64,000 nt of DNA. Origin: Hyphomicrobium sp. CS1BSMeth3 (GTDB taxonomy: Bacteria; Pseudomonadota; Alphaproteobacteria; Rhizobiales; Hyphomicrobiaceae). The translations under genes were made by a program, and so were the position numbers. A model generated the notes under the pieces. That model was not told the DNA's origin. It saw only the letters and a program-made list of their open reading frames with translations, and made no database searches. Positions 34,764 to 43,745 of the stretch are shown here, piece after piece (positions within the stretch are counted from its first letter, which is position 1; every line of letters starts with the position of its first letter). The stretch spans positions 2,046,001 through 2,110,000 of the forward strand of contig NZ_FPEI01000006.1 in the NCBI RefSeq assembly GCF_900117415.1. The letters are read 5' to 3'.

Positions 34764-35372
34764 ATGCGTCAGGAGCAGGCTGGAGAACGCGTCGAGTCTG
34801 ACGGCGGGCCCCGGCGCAGTCCTCTCGCCCTCGCGCTGGACGCCATCGACGCTTTGACGCGACTTGATGGCTGGCTCGGCGCCCTGTGCCTTGCCTCGTT
34901 GACTGCATTCATGATCGCTGGAATGGCGACGCGGATCCTGTCGACATTCGTGCCATGGTTGCCGCCTGATCTCCCGATCGCATGGGAATACAGCTCGTAC
35001 CTGATGGCCGCCACATTCACTTTCGGGGCAGCCATGACGCTGCGCAGTGGCGGCCATATTCGCGTGCGCATTCTTCTGTCGCGGCTGTCGCCGGGCGCGC
35101 GGCGCGCGGTGGAAGTGCTGGTTTCTCTGATCGCCGTAGCGTTTTGCGCTTTCTTCACCTGGGCGCTTCTGCATTTCACGCTGACGTCCTACGCCCTCGA
35201 CGAACGCTCCATCGCCAGCGACACGCCCGTGTGGATTCCGCAAGCGGTGGTCACATTCGGCGTGTTGCTCATGAGCCTGCAATTCCTGGCTCGAGCTGTG
35301 CGCGCCCTCGCCAACCTGCCGCTCGAGGCACCTGCCTTCGAGAGCAAGGACGAGACCATTCGCGGGTCGTGA
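34764..35372 (+). CDS. dctQ: TRAP transporter small membrane subunit (DctQ family)
   Basis: A 202-residue protein with four hydrophobic helices (e.g. LCLASLTAFMIAGMATRIL, WEYSSYLMAATFTFGAAMTLRSGGHIRV). The WEY-x-x-Y-L and GGHIRV stretches are DctQ landmarks. ATG 34764 has an AGGAGG site; the frame is open further upstream inside the end of dctP. A polar N-terminal ~30 residues precede the first helix. Confidence 0.85.
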   Translation: MRQEQAGERVESDGGPRRSPLALALDAIDALTRLDGWLGALCLASLTAFMIAGMATRILSTFVPWLPPDLPIAWEYSSYLMAATFTFGAAMTLRSGGHIRVRILLSRLSPGARRAVEVLVSLIAVAFCAFFTWALLHFTLTSYALDERSIASDTPVWIPQAVVTFGVLLMSLQFLARAVRALANLPLEAPAFESKDETIRGS

Positions 35373-35402
35373 CGCGTCGCTTCACTTCGCTAAGGAGACT
35401 TC

Positions 35403-36701
35403 ATGCTGCCTGTTGTCGGCTCGCTGTTCGCAATTCTCTTCGGCTCGCTTGCCATCGGCGTTTGGGTCGGACTGGCGCTGGCGTTGACCGGCACCCTTCT
35501 CCTCTTCATCTTCCGCGACCTGCCCGTTGACAAGCTGGTGGCGCAGTACACCTGGAACATCCTGACGACGCAGGAACTGCTTGCACTGCCGCTCTTCATC
35601 CTGATGGGCGAGGTGCTGTTCCGAACGCGCCTGTCGCGCTCTCTGTTCAATGGCCTCGCACCATGGGCGGGCTTGCTGCCGGGGCGGCTGCTGCACGTCA
35701 ACGTTATCGGGTGCTCGATCTTCGCGGCGATCTCGGGATCCTCCGCCGCCACGACGCAGGTCGTCGGCCGCGTAGCGCTCACGGAGCTGCTCAAGCGCGG
35801 CTATGACAAGAGAATTGCCATCGGCAGCCTCGCCGGTGCGGGCACGCTGGGATTCCTGATCCCGCCGTCGAGCATCATGATCGTGTATGGCGTGCTCGCG
35901 CAGGTTTCCATCCTCAAGCTGTTCGCGGCCGGCATCATTCCCGGTCTGCTGCTGGCGGCCTGCTTCATGATCTGGGTGATGATCCACTCGACGATCCGCA
36001 AGGACTTCATACCGGAGGCCGAGCGCGCGTTGGGCGACGTCACATGGCGCGAGCGCTTTCTGGCGCTCAAGGATCTGGCCCCGGCGTGCCTGCTGATCCT
36101 GTGCGTGCTCGGCACGATGTACGGCGGCCTTGCCACACCGTCCGAAGCGGCCGCGATCGGTGTTGTAGGCGCTCTCGCAATCTCGGCCCTGCAGGGCGAG
36201 CTTACGCGCGACGCACTCCACAAGATCGCCATCGGAGCCGTGCTCACGTGCGCCATGATCGCCCTGATCGTGTTGGGCGCATCCATCCTCGGCAGTGCCG
36301 CCGCATTCCTCGGGATCCCGCGCGCGATCGCCAATTTCGTTCAATCGCTGAACCTTTCCCCCTTCGCGCTCATCCTCGTTCTGGTCGTCTTCTACCTGGT
36401 GCTCGGCTGCTTCCTCGAAGGCTTTTCCATGATCGTGATGACGCTGCCGGTGGCGTTGCCGATCGTGACGGCGGCCGGCTTCGATCCGATCTGGTTCGGC
36501 ATTTTTATCGTGCTCGTGGTGGAGATGGCCCAGATCCATCCCCCGGTCGGCTTCAACCTGTTCGTGATCCAGGGGCTGACGGACGAAAGCCTCGGGTTCA
36601 TAACCCTGGCCACGTTCCCCTATCTTGTGATCATGATCCTGTTCACGCTTGCCATGGCACTATTCCCGGACGTAGTTCTCTGGCTGCCGAGGAATTTGTA
36701 G
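35403..36701 (+). CDS. dctM: TRAP transporter large permease subunit (DctM family)
   Basis: A 432-residue membrane protein with 11-12 helices and the DctM pattern: LPLFILMGEVLFRTRLSRSLFNGLAPW, SGSSAATTQVVG, GAGTLGFLIPPSSIMIVYGVL, and EMAQIHPPVGFNLFVIQGL near the C-terminus. It imports solute with Na+ together with DctQ and DctP. A GntR-family regulator gene follows by 12 bp. Confidence 0.92.
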   Translation: MLPVVGSLFAILFGSLAIGVWVGLALALTGTLLLFIFRDLPVDKLVAQYTWNILTTQELLALPLFILMGEVLFRTRLSRSLFNGLAPWAGLLPGRLLHVNVIGCSIFAAISGSSAATTQVVGRVALTELLKRGYDKRIAIGSLAGAGTLGFLIPPSSIMIVYGVLAQVSILKLFAAGIIPGLLLAACFMIWVMIHSTIRKDFIPEAERALGDVTWRERFLALKDLAPACLLILCVLGTMYGGLATPSEAAAIGVVGALAISALQGELTRDALHKIAIGAVLTCAMIALIVLGASILGSAAAFLGIPRAIANFVQSLNLSPFALILVLVVFYLVLGCFLEGFSMIVMTLPVALPIVTAAGFDPIWFGIFIVLVVEMAQIHPPVGFNLFVIQGLTDESLGFITLATFPYLVIMILFTLAMALFPDVVLWLPRNL

Positions 36702-36713
36702 GATGATGCGTGT

Positions 36714-37433
36714 GTGGTGCCGGGCGGACCTGGCCAAGAGGACTTTTCCGTAACGGACAGGCTCTACGCGGTGGACAACGCAAAGTTTTTCACGAAACGG
36801 GAATTCGCCGCCGAGGCGATACGCAATGCCATTCAGAACGGCTTTTATCAGCCGGGCGAGGTCGTGAGCCAGCGGCGGATCAGTGAGGACCTCAATCTCA
36901 GCGTCACGCCGATCCGCGAAGCCATCATCCAGCTTGCCGGGACAGGGCTGATCGAGCGCCATTCCCATCACAGCATCAAGGTCAAGGATGTCGATGCGGA
37001 GCGGCTCTCGGACATCTATCACGTCCGCCTGTTGCTCGAGCTGGACGCAATTCGATTGGCCTTCCGCAATATCAAGAAGCCGACCATCGCCGAGCTCAAG
37101 CTCGTCAATGCCAATCTCAAACAGCTCATCAAGAGCACCGAGCTCGAGACGATCAACTCCCTCGATCGGCAGTTCCACTACATCGTCTTCTCACAGGCGC
37201 AGAACGAGGCGCTGATCTCTTGCATAGAGTACGTGAAATCCTCGTTCTCCTTTTATGCCTTGTGGAGCAGGCCGCAGCGGCTCGCGGTTTCGGTCGCCGA
37301 GCACGCCCAATTCATCGCGCGGCTGGAGGAAGGCGACCTGAAAGGCTGCATCGAGGCGCATCGCAAGCATCTCGAGAGCGGACTTAAGGCAGCGCTTGAC
37401 ACGTTGCCGACCGCAAAGCGCGAGATCTCGTAG
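36714..37433 (+). CDS. GntR-family transcriptional regulator (FCD domain)
   Basis: A 239-residue regulator. The winged helix (residues ~25-90) contains GEVVSQRRISEDLNLSVTPIREAIIQLAGTGLIE, and the FCD-type ligand domain has DRQFHYIVFSQAQNEAL and EHAQFIARLEEGDLKGCIEAHRKHLESG with the metal-binding His residues. It starts at GTG 36714; a later start is possible. It lies between the TRAP genes and the Ldh2-family gene, both preceded by the same AT-rich palindrome, and is its likely binder. The ligand would be the imported compound. Confidence 0.87.
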   Translation: MVPGGPGQEDFSVTDRLYAVDNAKFFTKREFAAEAIRNAIQNGFYQPGEVVSQRRISEDLNLSVTPIREAIIQLAGTGLIERHSHHSIKVKDVDAERLSDIYHVRLLLELDAIRLAFRNIKKPTIAELKLVNANLKQLIKSTELETINSLDRQFHYIVFSQAQNEALISCIEYVKSSFSFYALWSRPQRLAVSVAEHAQFIARLEEGDLKGCIEAHRKHLESGLKAALDTLPTAKREIS

Positions 37434-37530
37434 TACCGCGCGCCGCGCTGAACCTTCCCGTTCTTTCGCCCATTCGCGCCGCTCGAACGCACCAAAGCGT
37501 CGCGGCTCTTTCGGAATGTTTGCGCTCCGC

Positions 37531-37558
37531 ATCGATGCATTATATATAATGTATCGAT
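37531..37558. promoter_or_regulatory. Palindromic operator candidate before the Ldh2-family gene
   Basis: A 28-bp palindrome with left arm ATCGATGCATTATA and right arm TATAATGTATCGAT; only one pair (position 7 from each end) fails. The central ATTATATATAAT at 37539-37550 is identical to the site at 33707-33718. It starts 80 bp before the next gene, consistent with repressor overlap of the promoter. Confidence 0.7.
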
Positions 37559-37637
37559 CTGCTCGCGCTTCCTCCCGGCACTTCAGTGGGAGCATCCGCG
37601 AGCAAGCTACGGCAAGAGAACACCGCAGAGGCAGGAC

Positions 37638-38648
37638 ATGAAAGTCGCCGCGACACGCGTTGAGGAGTTCTGCAAGAACGTCCTGTTGAAGCTCGGAACG
37701 CCAGCAGACGACGCTGGTATCGTCGCCGCGCATCTTGTCGATGCCGACTTGCGCGGTGTTCGCTCTCACGGCCTTCTTCGCATGATCAGGTACGTCGATC
37801 AGATCGACTCCGGCTACATCGACAACAAGGCCAAGGTGAGCTGCGCGCAGGTGGCGCCGAACCTGCTGCGCATGGACGCCAACAAGAACTTCGGGATTGT
37901 CGGTTTCGATCGACTTCTGCCCGACCTCGCGGTCCTGGCCCGGCGCGTGGGCATCGCCGGGGCCGCCATCGTCAATTGCGCGCATACGGGCCGCATTGGT
38001 GCCTATAGCGAGAAGCTGGCGCGCGAGTTCATGTGGGGCTTTGTCTTTGGCGGTGGTGGCAACAAGAAGCTCAAGGAGGTCGCGCCTTTCGGCGGCCGCA
38101 AGGGCGTGTTCGACACGAACCCCTATGCCTTCAGCCTGCCGCTCGACGGGGCGCGCGCGACCACCAGCGACTTCGCCACATCGGCGACGGCGCAGGGCAA
38201 GCTGCTCGTGTTCCGCACCAACAACGATCCGGTTCCTGACGGCTGGATCATCGACAAGCATGGTCGTCCCACGACCAATGCGCACGATTTTTATGACGGT
38301 GGCGCCATGCTTCCCTCTGCCGGGGCAAAGGGCTATGGCATGGGCTTCATCGCCGAGCTGTTCGGTGATGCGGTGCTCGGCACGCCGCACGAACTCAACT
38401 GGTTCATGGTCGCCGTGGATCTCAAGAGCTTCATCGATCCGGCCGGCTACTTCGAGGCCGCAGGGCGACTGCGGCAGGAGATCGAGGATTGCCCTCCCGC
38501 GGAGGGTTTTGCAAAGGTGATGTGGCCGGGCCAGCCTGAGCTGGAAAAGATGTCCCGCCAGACAACTGACGGCATCGACTATTCCGAGAGCGAATTGCGC
38601 AGTTTGTCGGGTCTGGAAGCGCGCTTCTCCGTAAGGCTTGTCGGTTGA
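37638..38648 (+). CDS. Malate/L-lactate dehydrogenase family (Ldh2) oxidoreductase
   Basis: A 336-residue NAD(P)-dependent enzyme. The family motif DLRGVRSHGLLRM lies near residues 37-50 and the catalytic His in NCAHTGRIGAYSE near 113-125; TNPYAFSLPLDG and AKGYGMGFIAELFGDAVLG complete the pattern. The family reduces 2-oxo acids or cyclic imines (malate, sulfolactate, ureidoglycolate, piperideine-2-carboxylate). With a DapA-family lyase in the same regulon the substrate is probably an oxo-acid or an imine acid; this is inference. The next gene starts one base after its stop. Confidence 0.87.
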   Translation: MKVAATRVEEFCKNVLLKLGTPADDAGIVAAHLVDADLRGVRSHGLLRMIRYVDQIDSGYIDNKAKVSCAQVAPNLLRMDANKNFGIVGFDRLLPDLAVLARRVGIAGAAIVNCAHTGRIGAYSEKLAREFMWGFVFGGGGNKKLKEVAPFGGRKGVFDTNPYAFSLPLDGARATTSDFATSATAQGKLLVFRTNNDPVPDGWIIDKHGRPTTNAHDFYDGGAMLPSAGAKGYGMGFIAELFGDAVLGTPHELNWFMVAVDLKSFIDPAGYFEAAGRLRQEIEDCPPAEGFAKVMWPGQPELEKMSRQTTDGIDYSESELRSLSGLEARFSVRLVG

Positions 38649-38649
38649 A

Positions 38650-40770
38650 ATGAGCAGCAAATTCTCTCTCGCGGTCGACATCGGCGGCACTTTCACCGAT
38701 TTCGTCCTGCTCGATCATCAGCGTCAGGTCGTGCTGACCGACAAGGTTCTGACGACGCCGCACTCTCCCGAGCGCGCCATCCTGCAAGGGATCGACAAGC
38801 TTTCGCAGCGGCTCGCGCTCGATCTGCGATCCGCCGATCTCTTCCTGCACGCGACCACGATCATCACCAATGCGGTCATCGAGCGCAAAGGCAGCGACTT
38901 CATCCTGCTGCATACCGCAGGCTTTCGGGATGTCCTCGAGATCGGGCGCGAGCACCGCTATAACCTGACCGACCTCAAGCTGCGTTTTCCGGATCCCGTC
39001 GGTCGGCGTGATCTTCGCCTCGCCGTAGACGAGCGCGTGTCGGCCACGGGCGAGGCCGTGCGGGCGCCCGACAAGGCGTCGCTCATGGCGCAACTCGGTG
39101 CGCTCGCCGAGCGTCACGGTGTGCGCAGCTTCGCGGTGTGCTTCCTGCACGCGTACCGCAACCCCGCCAATGAGGAGATGGTCCGCGACTGGATCCGGGA
39201 GGCGTTTCCCGATGCCTACGTCTCCTGCTCGGCAGCCGTCGCCCCGACCCAGCGCGAGTACGAACGCTGGACCACCTGCACGATCAACGCCTACACCATG
39301 CCGCTGCTGGCGGACTATGTCGCCCGCCTGAGGCAGGCGCTCGCGGCAGCGGGCTTCGCGGGGCGCTCGCTGATGATGACTTCGTCAGGCCTGCCGATGG
39401 AGTTCGATCGCTGTGTCGGCTACCCCATTCGCATGATCGAGTCCGGACCAGCCGCCGGCGTGCTGGCCGCACAGGAGATCGCGGGCCGCATCGATCTACC
39501 ACAGCCGGCCGGCGGCGCCGCCTCGGCGCATCTTTCCAACGTCCTCGCCTTCGACATGGGGGGCACTACGGCCAAAGGGGCCTTCCTGAGCCAGGGCGCG
39601 TTCCACGTTCAGCGATCGCTCGAGGTCGCTCGCGTCGGAACCTTCCAACCCGGAAGCGGACTTCCTCTCATGATCCCCGCTATCGATCTCATCGAGATCG
39701 GCGCCGGCGGGGGCAGCATCGCCACCATCGACGAGCGCGGCACGATTGCCGTCGGCCCATCGAGCGCGGGCGCTGATCCGGGGCCTGCCTGCTATGGCCG
39801 CGGCGGCACGGCGGCGACGCTGACCGATGCCAACGTCGCGCTCGGCTATCTGAGCGAGGAGAACTTCGCAAACAGCGGCATCGCCGTGCAGCGCAGCCGA
39901 GCCGAAGCTGCCATCCAGTCGTTGGCGAATCGCCTTGGCACCTCGCTCGAGCGCGCCGCGCGCGGTATCCGCGAGACGGTCAATGAGAACGTTGCGCGGG
40001 CCTTCCGAGTGCACGCGGGCGAGCTCGGCATCGATTACCGGCGCTACGCGCTGGTCTGCACAGGTGGCTCTGCGCCCCTCCATGCGGCCGAGATCGCGCG
40101 CACGTTGAGCATCAAGACCGTGGCCTTTCCGTTCGGCGCGGGCGTCTCTTCCGCATTCGGACTGTTCGTCGGTCGCGAGGGGCTCACGCTGCAGAAGACC
40201 AACGCACTTCCCCTCGACACATTGCCGGAAGGTCGGGTCGGCGCGGAGGTTCGCGCGCTGATCGAGGGCGATGCCAACGCACGGGCGCTCGCAGCCGCAG
40301 GAGCCGACGTCGTTCTGACGCTCGGGATGCGCTATGTCGGTCAGGGCTACGAGATCGACGTCGGCATCGACGATATCGCCACCTGCAGCGCAGCTTCCAT
40401 TCGCGAGGCCTTCCATCGCGCCTATCGCGCTGTGTTCGGGGTGATCTTCCCGGACTACGTCATCGAGATCTTCAATTGGACTGTGCAGATCATGGTGCGC
40501 GACAAGCTCTGTGATCTCTCCCGCTTCCGCTATGCCAATGCGGGGACAGGCACTCGCAAGACCAAAGCGCTGCGGCGCGTCCTCGACACCGGCACCGGAG
40601 AGCCCGCCGAGCTCGCCGTGTACGATCGCTACGCCCTGCGCCCGGGCGATACGATCGAGGGCGGTGCGCTGATCGAGGAAAACGACACTACGATCTACCT
40701 GCCACGCTTCGCTCGCGGCACGGTCACCGAGAGCTTCGACATCGTCGCCGACATCCAGTCCCGCCGCTGA
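38650..40770 (+). CDS. hyuA: Hydantoinase/oxoprolinase subunit A family protein
   Basis: A 706-residue ASKHA-fold ATP-dependent amidohydrolase subunit. The N-terminal phosphate loop is AVDIGGTFTDFVLLD, a second is AFDMGGTTAKGAFLSQG near residue 300, and SSAGADPGPACYGRGG and VCTGGSAPLHAAEIA follow. HyuA/HyuB pairs cleave hydantoins, N-methylhydantoins or 5-oxoproline with ATP, and a side branch carboxylates ketones. I start at ATG 38650 rather than 38638. It is paired with hyuB 11 bp downstream. Confidence 0.9.
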   Translation: MSSKFSLAVDIGGTFTDFVLLDHQRQVVLTDKVLTTPHSPERAILQGIDKLSQRLALDLRSADLFLHATTIITNAVIERKGSDFILLHTAGFRDVLEIGREHRYNLTDLKLRFPDPVGRRDLRLAVDERVSATGEAVRAPDKASLMAQLGALAERHGVRSFAVCFLHAYRNPANEEMVRDWIREAFPDAYVSCSAAVAPTQREYERWTTCTINAYTMPLLADYVARLRQALAAAGFAGRSLMMTSSGLPMEFDRCVGYPIRMIESGPAAGVLAAQEIAGRIDLPQPAGGAASAHLSNVLAFDMGGTTAKGAFLSQGAFHVQRSLEVARVGTFQPGSGLPLMIPAIDLIEIGAGGGSIATIDERGTIAVGPSSAGADPGPACYGRGGTAATLTDANVALGYLSEENFANSGIAVQRSRAEAAIQSLANRLGTSLERAARGIRETVNENVARAFRVHAGELGIDYRRYALVCTGGSAPLHAAEIARTLSIKTVAFPFGAGVSSAFGLFVGREGLTLQKTNALPLDTLPEGRVGAEVRALIEGDANARALAAAGADVVLTLGMRYVGQGYEIDVGIDDIATCSAASIREAFHRAYRAVFGVIFPDYVIEIFNWTVQIMVRDKLCDLSRFRYANAGTGTRKTKALRRVLDTGTGEPAELAVYDRYALRPGDTIEGGALIEENDTTIYLPRFARGTVTESFDIVADIQSRR

Positions 40771-40781
40771 GGCCATACCGA

Positions 40782-42461
40782 ATGCAAGAAAAGCTCGATT
40801 CGATCGACGCAGGGATCATCTGGTCGCGGTTCGTCTCCATCGCCGACGAGATGGTCTCCGCGCTCGTGCGCACCTCGTTCTCCACCATGGTGCGCGAGAG
40901 CGGCGACTACTCCTGCATGCTGTTCGACGCGAAGGGCCGGTTCCTTTCGCAAGGAACGGCGAGCGTGCCCTCGTTCACGGGCACCGGGCCGGCGACACTT
41001 TCCGGAATGCTGGCGCATATTCCAGCCGACACGCTGGCCGACGGTGACGTGCTCCTCACCAACGACCCGTGGATCGGCACTGGCCACGTCTACGACGTCA
41101 ACATCGTCAAGCCGATTTTCCGCAATGGCCGCCTCGTTGCCTATGCGCTGTCGGTGTCGCATCTGGCCGACATCGGCGGCATCGGCTACGGCACGGGCGC
41201 GCGGGACAACTACGAGGAGGGCATTTGCATTCCGCCCGTGAAGTTGTTCGTACGCGGAGAGCCGAACAAGTTCGTGTTCGACCTCATTGAGGCGAACGTG
41301 CGCTTCCGGGATCTGGTCATCGGCGACATCTACTCCAACGTCGCAGCATGCAACGTCGCGGCAGCAGCCATCGACGATCTGCTTGCCGAATACGGACTGG
41401 CCGACACGGTGGCGGCGGCTGACGCGATCTTCGAACTGACGCACCACGCCATCTGCGATGTGCTGCGCACGCTGCCCCGCGGCGAATTTGCCGGATCGCT
41501 GTCGGTCGAGGGCGTCGAGGACGACGCGCTCATCAACCTCGCCGTCCGCATTTCCGTTTCACCGGAAGGCTTCGCGTTCGACTTCCGCGGCACGTCGCCC
41601 GTGGTCAATCGCGGCATCAATGTGCCGCTCTGCTACACGCGCGCGTACTGCTACTTCACCTTCAAGACCATTGTCGCGTCGAACATCCCCAACAATCAGG
41701 CCGTGCTCGACTTCGTCACCATCGCAGCGCCTGACAACTGCATCCTCAACGCGAAGCGTCCCTACGCCACGGGCGGCCGTCACATCCTCGGCCACTACGT
41801 GGCACCGCTCGTGTTCGGCGCGCTCGCGGATGCCGTCCCGATGCAGGTTCAGGCCGACAGCGGCATGATCTGCCAGATCAACTTCCGCGGCCGCTCCCCC
41901 CAGGGGCGCGACTATTCCTACATCCTGTTTACCTCGGGCGGATATGGCGCGTTTGCCGATCTCGACGGGCGTCCGGTGCTGCCCGGGCCGTCGAACATGA
42001 TCGGCATTCCCGTGGAAATCTGGGAGGAGAACACAGGCATCTCGTTCCTGCGCAAGGAATGGCGCATCGACAGCAGCGGTGCAGGTGCCTTCCAGGGTGG
42101 TGCGGGGCAGGTGGTCGAGCTACGCAACGATACCGGTGCACCGGTTGACGCTGCCTTCTTCGCCTCGCGGACCAGTCGTGCCGCGCGCGGCTTTGCAGGC
42201 GGGATCGACGGGGCCCTGCGCGTGCTGTCGCTCGACGGAGGTGCCGTCGCGCCGAAGTCCCGCCGCGACGTGGCGCCCGGATCGGTCATCGTGCTGGAGG
42301 AGGCCGGCGGCGGCGGGTTCGGTCCTCCCGAGCGCCGCGCTCTGGACCGGATACGCGCTGACCTGGACAGCGGCCTCACGTCGCTCGAGTATGTGCGCAA
42401 CCACTATCCCGAGCAGGCACGCGTCCTCGAAGCGGAAGCGTCGGCGGTCGATCGCCGCTGA
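40782..42461 (+). CDS. hyuB: Hydantoinase/oxoprolinase subunit B family protein
   Basis: A 559-residue partner of HyuA. The N-terminal DEMVSALVRTSFSTMVRESGDYSCMLFDAKG and DVLLTNDPWIGTGHVYDVNIVKPIF are strong family signatures; AGGGGFGPPERR closes the domain as usual. The exact substrate of the pair is not visible. Presence behind a TRAP importer, a DapA-family lyase and an Ldh2-family reductase suggests degradation of a cyclic amide or lactam such as 5-oxoproline or a hydantoin. Confidence 0.9.
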   Translation: MQEKLDSIDAGIIWSRFVSIADEMVSALVRTSFSTMVRESGDYSCMLFDAKGRFLSQGTASVPSFTGTGPATLSGMLAHIPADTLADGDVLLTNDPWIGTGHVYDVNIVKPIFRNGRLVAYALSVSHLADIGGIGYGTGARDNYEEGICIPPVKLFVRGEPNKFVFDLIEANVRFRDLVIGDIYSNVAACNVAAAAIDDLLAEYGLADTVAAADAIFELTHHAICDVLRTLPRGEFAGSLSVEGVEDDALINLAVRISVSPEGFAFDFRGTSPVVNRGINVPLCYTRAYCYFTFKTIVASNIPNNQAVLDFVTIAAPDNCILNAKRPYATGGRHILGHYVAPLVFGALADAVPMQVQADSGMICQINFRGRSPQGRDYSYILFTSGGYGAFADLDGRPVLPGPSNMIGIPVEIWEENTGISFLRKEWRIDSSGAGAFQGGAGQVVELRNDTGAPVDAAFFASRTSRAARGFAGGIDGALRVLSLDGGAVAPKSRRDVAPGSVIVLEEAGGGGFGPPERRALDRIRADLDSGLTSLEYVRNHYPEQARVLEAEASAVDRR

Positions 42462-42473
42462 GCGCCGCGCTCA
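42459..42473. terminator. Short hairpin at the end of hyuB
   Basis: TGAGCG and CGCTCA pair perfectly over 6 bp around a 3-nt loop; the stem includes the hyuB stop codon. It lies between convergent hyuB and the DoxX gene. No U-run, so weak. Confidence 0.3.
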
Positions 42474-42500
42474 CCATCATGCGCGTCGCGATCGGCCGGG

Positions 42501-42896
42501 CTAGATGGGATCGCGCGCAACGGGAAACAGTGCGCGAAGGCGCGGGTCGCGAAGCCACAGCCCGCCCCACATGAAAAGCCCGAGATAGAGGCTAAACAGG
42601 ATGTGGCTGAAGAGCGGGTTGCCCGCCCGGATCTGGGTCGCCATGGCCCCGCCGAGGAGGCCCATCATCAGCACGGCGCCGAACGCGCTTGTGCGCGGGA
42701 TCAGGTACAGCACGAGACAGGCCAGCTCGATAAGGCCGATCATGAACGCATAGCCCGGAGGCCAGCCAAGCGCGGCCATCGTCTCCTCCGCCACCGGCAG
42801 GTGAAGGAGCTTGGGCGCGATCGAGGCACCAAGCAGGAACAGCGCGAAAAGCCCCGTAAGAGTGCGACCGGTCCAAAGCATCGCAGGCGTGTTCAT
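42501..42896 (-). CDS. DoxX-like four-helix membrane protein
   Basis: A 131-residue inner-membrane protein with four hydrophobic helices. The first helix (GRTLTGLFALFLLGASIAPKLLHLP) and GWPPGYAFMIGLIELACLVLYLIPRTSAFGAVLMMGLLGGAMATQ fit the DoxX_2 family, which has no settled function. It is single and divergent from the pilus operon. Confidence 0.75.
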   Translation of the reverse strand: MNTPAMLWTGRTLTGLFALFLLGASIAPKLLHLPVAEETMAALGWPPGYAFMIGLIELACLVLYLIPRTSAFGAVLMMGLLGGAMATQIRAGNPLFSHILFSLYLGLFMWGGLWLRDPRLRALFPVARDPI

Positions 42897-43225
42897 GCTC
42901 GTCTCCTTGCGTGATCATGATCATCTCTGCCCCCAAGGACGTCACGGATCCTGCCTTTCCGACGTCCCGGCAATTTTTTTCCGCGTCTTCATCACGCGAC
43001 GCCCATCGCCTGAACCTGCCGTCGGATCGAACGAAGCGCGCGGGCCAAAATACACACCGAGGGATTGATTAAAATCAGCATACGCAATCTCTGGTTGTCT
43101 CGCTGACCGAATCGAGTTCTAATTCCTTACGTCGCGCGAGGCATAGCGCCTGCGCGCGAGGCGGATCGGAAGCCTCTACGGCTTCGGTTGGCCGAAAATC
43201 ATCCTCCAAAGCAGGGAACTCTCTC
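42897..43225. other. Intergenic region before the chaperone-usher operon
   Basis: A 329-bp divergent gap without a supported gene. It is locally AT-rich near 43060-43080, with a small palindrome TGATTAAAATCA at 43066-43077 and a T-run near 42970-42980, and so probably holds the pilus promoter. No known regulator box stands out. Confidence 0.45.
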
Positions 43226-43720
43226 ATGAAACAAATGCTGAGAGCGGTGGCGCTTGTCTCGCCTCTTCTCATAGCAGGCTCAGTGCAGGCGGCTCAGACG
43301 CTGCCGGCTGACCTCGGCGTCTCCATAGAAATCATCGAAGCCTGCACGGTGAGCAACATCGTGCCCATCTCGTTCGGCACGCAGGGAACCCTGGCGGCGA
43401 TCGTGGACTCGACGGGATCGGTCGACGTGACCTGCCCTGATGAGGTTGCGTACTCCATCGCGCTCGACGCGGGCGGCGGGAGCGGGGCCACGGTGACGAC
43501 ACGCAAGATGACCGGCCCCGAAGACGCGACGATCGACTACACGCTCTATCAGAGTTCCGAGCACTCGACAGTGTGGGGCGATGAGTCCGGTGTGAACCGG
43601 AAAACGGCCACCGGCAGCGGTATCGCGCAGACGCACACCATTTACGGCCGCGTTCCCGTCCAGACGACGCCGGCAACAGGCACCTACAGCGATACCGTGA
43701 CGATCATCGTCCACTACTAA
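43226..43720 (+). CDS. Spore coat U (SCPU) domain pilin, CsuA/B-like major subunit
   Basis: A 164-residue exported subunit: signal peptide (residues 1-23, ending VQAA), a mature strand LGVSIEII that can serve as donor strand, a disulfide pair (ACTVSN, VTCPD), and the SCPU C-terminal TPATGTYSDTVTIIVHY. SCPU proteins build archaic chaperone-usher pili such as Csu of Acinetobacter. First gene of a four-gene operon in Csu-like order. Confidence 0.85.
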   Translation: MKQMLRAVALVSPLLIAGSVQAAQTLPADLGVSIEIIEACTVSNIVPISFGTQGTLAAIVDSTGSVDVTCPDEVAYSIALDAGGGSGATVTTRKMTGPEDATIDYTLYQSSEHSTVWGDESGVNRKTATGSGIAQTHTIYGRVPVQTTPATGTYSDTVTIIVHY

Positions 43721-43745
43721 ATCTCTAGTCAGCGGAAAGAACGGC

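Noticed and set aside
37191-38696. A 501-codon open frame on the minus strand opposite the GntR and Ldh2 genes
   Set aside because: It is antisense to two genes with clear family motifs and crosses the operator palindrome; GC-rich codon bias creates such long shadow frames.
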